DNA of 64,000 nucleotides from Serinicoccus marinus DSM 15273 (GTDB lineage: Bacteria > Actinomycetota > Actinomycetes > Actinomycetales > Dermatophilaceae): positions 3,286,001 to 3,350,000 of the forward strand of contig NZ_CP043808.1 in the NCBI RefSeq assembly GCF_008386315.1, in the 5' to 3' direction. The position numbers were made by a program, and so were the translations under genes. Under the pieces are notes generated by a model. The model did no database searches and was not told where the DNA came from. It saw nothing but the letters and a program-made list of their open reading frames with translations. This document shows, one piece after another, positions 56,724 through 64,000 of this stretch; positions within the stretch are counted from its first letter, which is position 1, and every line of letters starts with the position of its first letter.

Positions 56724-56747
56724 CCGGCATACCCGAAAGAGGATCCG

Positions 56748-58033
56748 ATGACGACCACCCTCACCAGCACCCCCACGCAGATAGCGACCGGGACCACCGA
56801 CCTCGCCGGGATGGTCGCCCGGCGGGTGCCGGGCTTCAGCCTGGACGCGCCCTTCTACACCAGCCAGGAGGTCTACGACGCCGACCTGGCGGCGGTGTGG
56901 GCACGGTGCTGGATCTTCGTCGCGACCGAGGCCGAGGTCGCCGAGCCCGGCGACTTCGTCACCGTCGACATCGGCCCGCACTCGGTCATCGTCGTGCGCG
57001 ACGACGACGAGGAGGTGAGCGCGCTGCGCAACGTGTGCCGGCACCGGGGCTCCGGGTGCTCACCGAGCGTTCCGGGTCGGTCGGCAACATCGTCTGCGGC
57101 TACCACCGGTGGACCTACGCCACCGACGGCACCCTGCTGCACGCCGGCGACCAGGCACCGACGTTCGACACGTCCTGCTTCGGGCTGCGACGGGTCCACG
57201 TGCGCACGGTCTCCGGGCTCGTCTTCGTCAGCCTCGCCGAGGACCCGCCCGAAGACTGGGAGGAGATGGCGGCGACCGTCGCTCCCTATCTCGACCCGCA
57301 CCAGCCGCTGCGCACCAAGGTCGCGGCCCAGCACGACCTCATCGAGCACGCCAACTGGAAGCTGGTGATAGAGAACAACCGGGAGTGCTACCACTGCGAG
57401 GGTGGGCACCCCGAGCTGACCTGCACCTTCTTCCCGACCTGGGGCTACGACCGCGACAAGATCCCGGCCCGCCTCATGCCCGCCCACGAGCGCTACCTCG
57501 CGGCCGAGGCCGCGCTGGAGACCGCTTGCCGCGAGCGGGGCATGGCCTTCGCCGAGGTCGAGGCCCTGGAGGAGGAGCGGTCCACCGCCTTCCGGGTCCA
57601 GCGCGAGGCGCTGGACGGCGCCGGGGAGTCCTACACCGTCGACGGGGCCGTCGCCTCCCGCCGCCTCCTGGCCGACTTCGACACGGCGCGGCTGGGGCGG
57701 GCCTCGGTGCACACCCAGCCCAACGCGTGGTTCCACTTCCTCTCCGACCACGTCGTCACCTTCGCGGTGCTGCCGCTGGCCCCCGACCGGACCCTGGTGC
57801 GCACCACCTGGCTGGTGCACGAGGACGCCGTGGAGGGCGAGCACTACGACCTCGAGCGGCTCACCGAGGTGTGGGACCACACCAACGAGGAGGACGGCGA
57901 GTTCTGCGCCCGGGCGCAGCAGGGGGTGGGAGACCCGGCCTACGTGCCCGGGCCCTACTCACCCAGCGAGCGGCAGGTCGAGTCCTTCGTCGCGTGGTAC
58001 GTCGCGCGGCTGCGCGAGGAGCTGGCGCGATGA
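56748..58033 (+). CDS. Rieske oxygenase alpha subunit, glycine-betaine monooxygenase type (frameshift)
   Basis: About 428 residues. The Rieske motif is CRHRGS...CGYHRW; its two halves are in different frames, and the gap closes if one C is added near 57052-57055 (TCCGGGTGC). The mononuclear-iron region NWKLVIENNRECYHCEGGHP carries the bridging Asp/Glu and His residues typical of GbcA and stachydrine demethylases. It would hydroxylate an N-methyl group of betaine to release formaldehyde. The stop overlaps the ATG of the reductase gene. Probable relatives: GbcA, Stc2. Confidence 0.82.
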
Positions 58034-59145
58034 CCGAGGTCCTGACCCGTGGGACGCGGGCGCCGGCCTACCTGGACCAGGTCGACGCGGAGCTCGTCTG
58101 CGTCGGGGTCGAGCAGGTGACCCACGACGTGCGCAGCCTCACCCTGAGCGTCCCGGACGGCGCGGCGCTGCGCTTCCGGCCGGGGCAGTACGTCACCGTC
58201 ACCGTGGACCTGGACGGACAGTGGCTCAGCCGCTGCTACACCATCGCCTCCTCCCCGCTGCAGATCGGTACGCTCACGCTGACGGTGAAGCGGCAGGGGC
58301 CGGTATCGGGGTGGCTGCACGACCGGTTCGAGCCCGGAGGTCGGCTGCGGGTGAGCGGGCCGATGGGGGTCTTCAGCACCGACGAGCACCCGGCGGCCGC
58401 GCACCTGCTGCTGTCTGCCGGCAGCGGCATCACGCCGGTGATGTCGATGCTGCGGACGCTCGCGCGGAGCGAGGGCACGCACGACGTCGTCTTCGTGCAC
58501 AGCGCACGGACTCCGGCAGACATCATCTTCCGCCGCGAGCTCGAGCAGCTGGAGGCGGCGTTGCCCTGGCTGCGCGTCGCCGTGGTCTGCGAGGGCGACA
58601 GCGAGGACGAGGTATGGCGTGGTGCCCGTGGTCGACTGACCGCCGGTTTGCTCCGTGAGCTGGTGCCCGACGCCGCCGGCCGGGAGGTCTTCACCTGCGG
58701 GCCGGCGCCCTACATGGACGCCGTGCGCGGGCTGCTGGCCGAGCTCGGGTGCGACCCGCTGCGGTGCCACCAGGAGTCCTTCGTCCTCGACACCAGCGGG
58801 GGCGTGGTGGCAGGCGACGCACCCGCGCCGGACGTCCCGGCGTCCGACGAGGGCGTGGGCGACGGGGACGCCGCCGGGACGGCGATGCATACCGTCACTC
58901 TGACGCGCAGCGGCCGGGAGGTGCCCTGCGCCGCCGGCCAGACGATCCTGGCCGCAGCCGCCCGGGCCGGGTTGAGCCTGCCCTCGTCCTGCGCGGAGGG
59001 GGTGTGCGGCACCTGCAAGAGCCAGCTGCTCACCGGCAGCGTCGACATGCGGCACGGCGGTGGCATCCGGCCCCGCGAGATCGCCGCCGACAAGGTGCTG
59101 CTGTGCTGCTCCACGCCGTTGGAGGACTGCGTCATCGAGGCATGA
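58030..59145 (+). CDS. Ferredoxin-reductase component of the Rieske oxygenase
   Basis: A protein of 371 residues. The FAD domain shows FRPGQYVTVTVDLDGQWLSR and the following CYTIASSP; the NAD domain shows LLLSAGSGITPVMSML; after a variable linker (about residues 255-285) the C-terminus is a plant-type 2Fe-2S ferredoxin with CAEGVCGTCKSQLL and CCSTP. This is the GbcB order (hybrid reductase). It overlaps the oxygenase gene by 4 bases (ATGA). It passes electrons from NAD(P)H to the oxygenase. Confidence 0.9.
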   Translation: MTEVLTRGTRAPAYLDQVDAELVCVGVEQVTHDVRSLTLSVPDGAALRFRPGQYVTVTVDLDGQWLSRCYTIASSPLQIGTLTLTVKRQGPVSGWLHDRFEPGGRLRVSGPMGVFSTDEHPAAAHLLLSAGSGITPVMSMLRTLARSEGTHDVVFVHSARTPADIIFRRELEQLEAALPWLRVAVVCEGDSEDEVWRGARGRLTAGLLRELVPDAAGREVFTCGPAPYMDAVRGLLAELGCDPLRCHQESFVLDTSGGVVAGDAPAPDVPASDEGVGDGDAAGTAMHTVTLTRSGREVPCAAGQTILAAAARAGLSLPSSCAEGVCGTCKSQLLTGSVDMRHGGGIRPREIAADKVLLCCSTPLEDCVIEA

Positions 59146-59318
59146 GGTCCCGGTCGCGCATGCCGGGGCATGGTGTCTCCCACTCAGCGGCCGGGTCCGG
59201 TGAGCCTCGCCGAACGACCGCGCCCGGCGCCGGGCGACGCGGCCGGCGTGGGGCCACCGCGGACGGCGCCGGGCCGCTCGACTGCAGCCTCACGGACCTC
59301 AGAGCCACAGGCTGCGGC

Positions 59319-59395
59319 GATCTGTTCACACGCGCGCGTTATCTCCCGGGAGTGTGCACATATCCCTGCAGCGTGCTTCGCCTGGTGCCCACGTG
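59319..59395 (+). repeat. Stem-loop repeat, copy C (alone)
   Basis: The element starts GATCTGTTCACACGCG and ends CCTGCAGCGTG...CTGGTGCCCACGTG; the central GTGTGCACATATCC agrees with copies A and B, while the GC hairpin is degenerate and a 7-base insertion (CTTCGCC) breaks the 3' block. It fills much of the 357-base gap between the ferredoxin-reductase and LLM genes, where I see nothing else of note. Confidence 0.6.
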
Positions 59396-59502
59396 ACGCA
59401 CGTGGCGGGGACGGTCCGGGAAGTAACGGGCTGCAGATCGGTGCGGTCGCGCCACCCGCCGTCCCGCCCTCGGGCGTCGCCTCGGTGTACCGACCTGTCC
59501 GG

Positions 59503-60474
59503 TCAGGACACCTCGGCCGAGTGGCCCTGCAACCGGGGGAGCAACTCCTCGCTGAAGAACCGCATGAAGCCGTCGACGTCCGGCCCCGCGTTGATGAGCG
59601 CCAGGTGGTCGAAGCCCGCGTCGGCAAACTGCCGCACGACCTCCAGGTGGCGCTCCACGTCGGGGCCGCAGGCGAAGACCTCGCGCATCGAGTCCGGGGT
59701 GATGAACTGCGTGGCGGCATCGAAGTGGGGCGGGTTGGGGAGCTCGCTGTTGACCCGCCAGCTGCCGAGCCCGAAGCGGAACATCCGGTGCGCCGACTCG
59801 GCCGCGGACTGCTCGTCCGGGGCCCAGGCGAGCGGCACCTCGTTGTAGCGCGGCCCGGAGCCACCGGCCTGCTCGAAGGCCTCGATGAGCGAGGCGTCCG
59901 GGTCGGTCGCGAAGATGCCGTCGCCCTGCTGGGCGGCCACCCGGGCCGCCTGCGGCCCGCCGATGGCCACGACGATGTCCGGCAGCGTCTCGGGCAGGTC
60001 GAAGACCCGGGCGTCCTCGAGGGTGAGGAACTCCCCGCGGTAGGAGTGGTAGCCGCCCTGCCAGAGCAGGCGGATGATCTCGAGGGCCTCGCGCAGCATC
60101 TGGTGCCGGTCGCGCACCTCGGGCCAGCCCTGGCCGACGACGTGCTCGTTGAGCCGCTCGCCCGACCCCACCCCGAGGGTGAAACGCCCCCCGGACAGGA
60201 TCTGCGTGGTCGCCGCGGCCTGGGCGATGATCGCCGGGTGGTAACGGATGGTCGGGCACGTCACCCCGGTCGCCAGCCCGATGCGCTCCGTCGACGCGGC
60301 GATCGCGCCGAGCACCGACCAGACGAAGGGCGAGTGCTCGTGCTCGGGCAGCCAGGGGTGGAAGTGGTCGCTGATCTCGACGAAGTCGAAGCCCGCCCGC
60401 TCGGCCTCCACGGCCTGCCGCACGAGCTCGGTGGGGGAGAAGTTCTCGGCGAACAGCTTGAATCCGATCTGCAT
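59503..60474 (-). CDS. F420-dependent LLM-class oxidoreductase (TIGR03557 family)
   Basis: A protein of 323 residues. MQIGFKLFAENFSPTELVRQ, EISDHFHPWLPEHEHSPF and GRFTLGVGSGERLNEHVVGQ follow the F420-dependent glucose-6-phosphate dehydrogenase-like pattern, with the conserved SDHFHPW and GSGE elements. The real substrate may differ. Such proteins presuppose F420 synthesis elsewhere in the genome. Start ATG 60474. Confidence 0.88.
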   Translation of the reverse strand: MQIGFKLFAENFSPTELVRQAVEAERAGFDFVEISDHFHPWLPEHEHSPFVWSVLGAIAASTERIGLATGVTCPTIRYHPAIIAQAAATTQILSGGRFTLGVGSGERLNEHVVGQGWPEVRDRHQMLREALEIIRLLWQGGYHSYRGEFLTLEDARVFDLPETLPDIVVAIGGPQAARVAAQQGDGIFATDPDASLIEAFEQAGGSGPRYNEVPLAWAPDEQSAAESAHRMFRFGLGSWRVNSELPNPPHFDAATQFITPDSMREVFACGPDVERHLEVVRQFADAGFDHLALINAGPDVDGFMRFFSEELLPRLQGHSAEVS

Positions 60475-60624
60475 GGCTCCAGCCTAGGAGCCGCGCCCCC
60501 GGCCGCGCGGCGTGCCCACGGGCGGCTGGGCCGGGTGCGCGGCGTGGGCGTCGCGCGGAGACATCAGCGGCGCCGGGACATTGAGCCGGTGACAGGACCG
60601 CCATACCCGATCAGAGGACGAGAC

Positions 60625-60870
60625 ATGCCGTTGCGCAAGATCGCCGCCCTGGGCGCCGCCGCCGACGCGGCCCGCCGCTTCGCCCGCAAGGACCCGGAGA
60701 AGACGCGGTCCTACCTCGACAAGGCCGCCGACTTCGCCGACCGGCAGACGACGGGGAAGTACACCAGCCAGATCCGCTCCGTCTGCGACAAAGCCGGTCA
60801 GGCGGCCCTGGGCGACGAGGGCCGCCCGCGCCCGCGCGACGAGGACCGGCCGGAGGGCTCGCGCCCCTAG
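60625..60870 (+). CDS. Rv0909/MT0933-like antitoxin-family protein (paralogue)
   Basis: A protein of 81 residues. MPLRKIAALGAAADAARRFA and DKAADFADRQTTGKYTSQIR are near-identical to the protein at 53375. AGAGGACGAGAC precedes the ATG at 60625. Two stand-alone paralogues 7 kb apart with no toxin imply a role other than simple toxin-antitoxin pairing, or partners elsewhere. The C-terminus is Arg/Pro-rich instead of Pro-rich. Confidence 0.85.
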   Translation: MPLRKIAALGAAADAARRFARKDPEKTRSYLDKAADFADRQTTGKYTSQIRSVCDKAGQAALGDEGRPRPRDEDRPEGSRP

Positions 60871-60992
60871 CCCCGTCCGCCCGTGGCGGATGAGCGCGCG
60901 GGACCCCACGAGGATGGTTAGCGTCGACGAGGGCCCGCACCCTCGACCGACCGGGCCGTCGGGCGTGCCTACCGACCACCGAGGAGACCGAC

Positions 60993-63188
60993 ATGGGCCA
61001 CAGCGACCACGACGCCACCGTCCCCGCAGCGCACCGCCACGAGCCGGCAGTTCCGTCCTACCCCCCGGCGCCGGAGGTGCCCCGCCCGCCGAGCCCCAGC
61101 ACCGCGGGCCAGGCCGCCGACAACCCGCTCTACACCGACCGGACCGAGCCGGGGCAGGGCGGTGAGCTGCACCAGCAGCCCGGACCCGACCAGGAGGTCC
61201 TGACCACGGCGCAGGGGGTGCCGCTCGCCGACGACCAGAACTCCCTGAAGGTCGGTGACCGCGGCCCGACCCTGCTCGAGGACTTCGCACTGCGCGAGAA
61301 GATCTTCCACTTCGACCACGAGCGCATCCCGGAGCGGGTGGTCCACGCCCGCGGGTACGGCGCGCACGGCACCTTCACCGCGGCCGAGGACCTGTCCGAC
61401 CTGACCTGTGCCTCGCTCTTCGCCGAGGCGGGCAAGCAGACCCCGGTCTTCGTCCGCTTCTCGACCGTCGCCGGCAACCTGGGGTCCTTCGACCTCGCGC
61501 GCGACGTGCGAGGCTTCGCCACGAAGTTCTACACCGACGAGGGCAACTGGGACCTCGTCGGCAACAACATCCCCGTCTTCTTCGTCCAGGACGCGGTGAA
61601 GTTCCCCGACCTGGTCCACGCCGTCAAGGAGGAGCAGGACCGCGGCTGGCCGCAGGCCCAGTCCGCGCACGACACCTTCTGGGACTTCGCCAGCCTCATG
61701 CCCGAGTCCACGCACATGTTGCTGTGGCAGATGTCGGACCGCACCATCCCACGGTCCTTCCGCTTCATGCAGGGCTTCGGCGTGCACACCTTCCGGATGG
61801 TGGACGCGGACGGCCGCAGCACCTACGTGAAGTTCCACTGGGTGCCCCGCCAGGGCCTGCAGTCCGTGGTGTGGAACGAGGCCGTGAAGATCAACGGGGC
61901 CGACCCCGACTTCCACCGCCGTGACCTGTGGCAGGCCATCAACAACGGCGACCTGCCGGAGTGGGACCTCGCCGTGCAGACCTTCGACGACGAGTTCGCC
62001 GACCAGTTCGAGTTCGACGTACTCGACTCGACCAAGATCATCCCCGAGGAGCAGGTGCCGCTGCGCGTCATCGGGACCATGCGCCTGGAGCGGGTGGTCG
62101 ACAACGTCTTCAGCGAGACCGAGCAGGTCGCCTTCTGCACCCAGAACATCGTGCGTGGCCTCGACTTCACCAACGACCCGCTGCTGCAGGGCCGCAACTT
62201 CTCCTACCTGGACACCCAGCTCAAGCGGCTGGGCAGCCCCAACTTCACCCAGCTGCCCATCAACGCGCCCCGGTGCCCGGTGGCGCACTTCCAGCGGGAC
62301 GGGCACATGCAGACCGGCGCGCAGTCCGGCCGCGCCACCTACGAGCCCAACTCCTTCACCGGGGCGGCGGCCGGCCCGCGGGCCGACGCCGAGCGGGGCT
62401 ACCGCAGCGTGCCCCGGCACGAGAGCGGCGACACCCGTCGCGTCCGCCCGGAGTCCTTCGCCGACCACTACTCCCAGGCGGGGCAGTTCTGGCGCAGCCA
62501 GAGCGCGACCGAGCAGCAGCACATCCGGATGGCCTTCGTCTTCGAGCTCTCCAAGTGCGAGATCCCGCAGATCCGGACCCGCGTGGTGGCCAACCTGCGC
62601 AACGTCGACGAGGGACTCGCCGCCGCGGTCGCCGACGGCCTGGGGATGGACCTGCCGGAGGCGACGCCGCCGCACGTGCAGCCGAACCACGACCTGCCCG
62701 ACTCGCCGGCGCTGAGCATGATGTCGCGGGCACCGCAGAGCTTCGCCGGGCGCAAGCTCGGCATCCTCGTCACCGACGGCGTGGACGCTGAGGTCCTGGA
62801 CGGCCTGCGCGAGACCTTCGAGCAGGGCGGTGCCCTCGTCGAGACGATCGGCCTCAAGGTCGGCGGGGTCACCCTCGCCGACGGCGAGCGCCGACCGGTG
62901 GACCACAAGATCGACGGAGCACCCTCGGTCCTCTTCGACGCCGTGGCGCTGCTCGGCGCGGACGGTGCCGCCGACGAGCTCGCCGGGCACCCCGCCACCC
63001 GTGACTTCGTCTCGGACGCCTTCAGCCACTACAAGGTCATCGGCCACCTGCCCGGCGCGCAGGCGCTGCTGCGGGCCGGGGGCATCGACGGCAGCCTCGA
63101 CGAGGCCTGCCACGACCTGGGGACCGCCACCCCCCAGGACTTCCTCGAGGCCTGCGGCGCGCTGCGCCACTGGGCCCGCGACGTCTGA
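60993..63188 (+). CDS. katE: Large-subunit (HPII-type) catalase with C-terminal GATase1-like domain
   Basis: A protein of 731 residues. The catalytic His lies in [13 protein letters not shown], the partner Asn in [20 protein letters not shown], and the heme-ligand Tyr in [15 protein letters not shown]-terminal DJ-1/PfpI-like domain of 150 residues follows ([18 protein letters not shown]). This size class is the clade 2 catalase, which disproportionates hydrogen peroxide and often belongs to the stationary-phase response. The ATG is preceded by GAGGAGACCGAC. It is followed by an SDR gene, as in many stress-induced catalase loci. Confidence 0.94.
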   Translation: MGHSDHDATVPAAHRHEPAVPSYPPAPEVPRPPSPSTAGQAADNPLYTDRTEPGQGGELHQQPGPDQEVLTTAQGVPLADDQNSLKVGDRGPTLLEDFALREKIFHFDHERIPERVVHARGYGAHGTFTAAEDLSDLTCASLFAEAGKQTPVFVRFSTVAGNLGSFDLARDVRGFATKFYTDEGNWDLVGNNIPVFFVQDAVKFPDLVHAVKEEQDRGWPQAQSAHDTFWDFASLMPESTHMLLWQMSDRTIPRSFRFMQGFGVHTFRMVDADGRSTYVKFHWVPRQGLQSVVWNEAVKINGADPDFHRRDLWQAINNGDLPEWDLAVQTFDDEFADQFEFDVLDSTKIIPEEQVPLRVIGTMRLERVVDNVFSETEQVAFCTQNIVRGLDFTNDPLLQGRNFSYLDTQLKRLGSPNFTQLPINAPRCPVAHFQRDGHMQTGAQSGRATYEPNSFTGAAAGPRADAERGYRSVPRHESGDTRRVRPESFADHYSQAGQFWRSQSATEQQHIRMAFVFELSKCEIPQIRTRVVANLRNVDEGLAAAVADGLGMDLPEATPPHVQPNHDLPDSPALSMMSRAPQSFAGRKLGILVTDGVDAEVLDGLRETFEQGGALVETIGLKVGGVTLADGERRPVDHKIDGAPSVLFDAVALLGADGAADELAGHPATRDFVSDAFSHYKVIGHLPGAQALLRAGGIDGSLDEACHDLGTATPQDFLEACGALRHWARDV

Positions 63189-63231
63189 GCCGACCACCCG
63201 TCCGTCAGCACCTCACCGCAAGGAGAGCAGC

Positions 63232-64000
63232 ATGACCAGAGCAGACCTGTCCTCGCTCCCCGGCCAGCACCAGGACTGGCCCGGCACAGTCGCCGACCTC
63301 GACCCGCAGCCCGACCACGGCGAGCAGTCCTGGACGGGTCGGGACCGCCTCCCGGGGCGACGTGCGCTCATCACCGGCGGAGACTCCGGGATCGGGCGTG
63401 CCGTCGCCCTCACCTTCGCCAAGGAGGGCGCCGCCGTCGCCGTGGCGCACCTGCCGCAGGAGCAGGCGGACGCCGAGCGCACCCGGCAGCTGGTCGAGGA
63501 GACCGGGGGCACCTGCCACCTGTTCGCCGTCGACCTGCGGGACCGGGAGACCAACGAGCAGGTCGCCCGGGACGCCGTCGACGCCCTCGGCGGGCTGGAC
63601 GTGCTGGTCGCCAACGCGGCCTACCAGATGACCCACGACCTGCTCGAGGAGTTCCCTCCCGAGCAGGTCGAGCGGACCTTCGCGACCAACGTCTTCTCGC
63701 CGTTCTGGCTGGTGCGGGCGCTGGCCGACGAGCTGAGCCCGGGTGGGTCGGTCATCGTCACGACCTCGATCCAGGCCTACTCGCCCTCGGACCACCTGCT
63801 CGACTACGCGGCCACCAAGGCTGCGCTCAACAACCTCGTGGTCAACCTGGCCGCCGAGCTGGGGCAGCGCGGCGTACGGGTGAACGCCGTGGCACCAGGC
63901 CCGATCTGGACCCCGCTCATCCCCTCGACGATGGCCGCGGACAAGGTCGAGGGCTTCGGGTCGGACACCCCGCTCGGTCGGGCCGGCCATCCGGTCGAGG
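63232..64000 (+). CDS. SDR-family oxidoreductase (YhdF/YghA-like), cut by the window end
   Basis: From ATG 63232 (AAGGAGAGCAGC upstream) the frame stays open to the last base. It shows the classic short-chain dehydrogenase motifs: ALITGGDSGIGRAVALTFAK (NAD(P) loop), LVANAAYQ, the Ser in VIVTTSIQAYSP and the Tyr-Lys pair in LLDYAATKAALNNL, followed by VNAVAPGPIWTP. The long N-terminal extension (GQHQDWPG...) marks the YhdF/YghA stress subgroup, which commonly accompanies large catalases. The C-terminal 30-40 residues are outside the window. Confidence 0.92.
   Translation, partial: MTRADLSSLPGQHQDWPGTVADLDPQPDHGEQSWTGRDRLPGRRALITGGDSGIGRAVALTFAKEGAAVAVAHLPQEQADAERTRQLVEETGGTCHLFAVDLRDRETNEQVARDAVDALGGLDVLVANAAYQMTHDLLEEFPPEQVERTFATNVFSPFWLVRALADELSPGGSVIVTTSIQAYSPSDHLLDYAATKAALNNLVVNLAAELGQRGVRVNAVAPGPIWTPLIPSTMAADKVEGFGSDTPLGRAGHPVE

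Noticed and set aside
1028..56734. The octamer as a strand-polar replication guide (KOPS- or AIMS-like)
   Set aside because: Both orientations are frequent (about 33 and 22), so strong polarity is not evident within this window; a whole-chromosome test would be needed.
60969..63197. Long leftward frame over the catalase gene
   Set aside because: Antisense shadow; the catalase has every family residue in the plus frame.

Overview
The window is high-GC (about 70 percent or more by eye) chromosomal DNA from an actinobacterium. Third positions are strongly G/C, GTG starts are common, and many adjacent genes overlap by 4 bases (GTGA or ATGA). The gene families (WYL regulators, an HTH-fused citrate synthase beside a second citrate synthase, F420-type luciferase-like oxidoreductases, Rv0909-like antitoxins, orphan DUF559 proteins) fit Micrococcales, possibly the Ornithinimicrobiaceae/Intrasporangiaceae group; that placement is inference. 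I see no rRNA, tRNA, CRISPR, prophage or insertion sequence.

Layout. 0-6 kb: membrane protein/XRE pair under twin operators, a LacI remnant, siroheme genes, two thioesterases, and a homocysteine methyltransferase behind a cobalamin riboswitch. 6-14 kb: fused remnants of a winged-helix protein and a VapC toxin, small enzymes, glutathione-independent formaldehyde dehydrogenase, M50-like protease, sulfotransferase, WYL regulator. 14-19 kb: two divergent citrate synthases, rhomboid protease, luciferase-like oxidoreductase. 20-26 kb: MFS exporter and a MarR/VOC/epimerase block bounded by inverted arrays of a 32-bp-period repeat, then lactonase, GH13 enzyme and a secreted protein. 26-35 kb: dienoyl-CoA-reductase-like enzyme, a truncated MarR/TetR scar, a MocR/flavin-oxidase pair, kinase, methyltransferase, AbiEii-like toxin-antitoxin pair. 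35-41 kb: another double-truncation scar (ASCH/penicillin-binding protein), molybdenum hydroxylase operon, hydrolase, hemolysin III. 41-43 kb: an orphan DUF559 gene bracketed by direct copies of a stem-loop repeat. 43-54 kb: glutaminase fusion, serpin-like gene, BCCT and SulP transporters, SRPBCC proteins, EamA exporter, LysR genes. 54-64 kb: apparent glycine-betaine demethylation operon, F420-type oxidoreductase, large catalase, short-chain dehydrogenase running off the end.

How the genes fit together. Several dispersed genes suggest use of betaine and one-carbon units: BCCT importer, betaine-homocysteine methyltransferase-like enzyme, Rieske oxygenase with its reductase, TMADH-like demethylase, and formaldehyde dehydrogenase.

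Two features run through the whole window. The octamer GGTATGCC/GGCATACC occurs about 55 times by hand count where about 2 would be expected, a density like that of known DNA uptake signals. About nine genes carry an apparent single-base frameshift, most at short G/C runs, which points to sequence error or ongoing decay. Several families of short structured repeats lie between and even inside genes.
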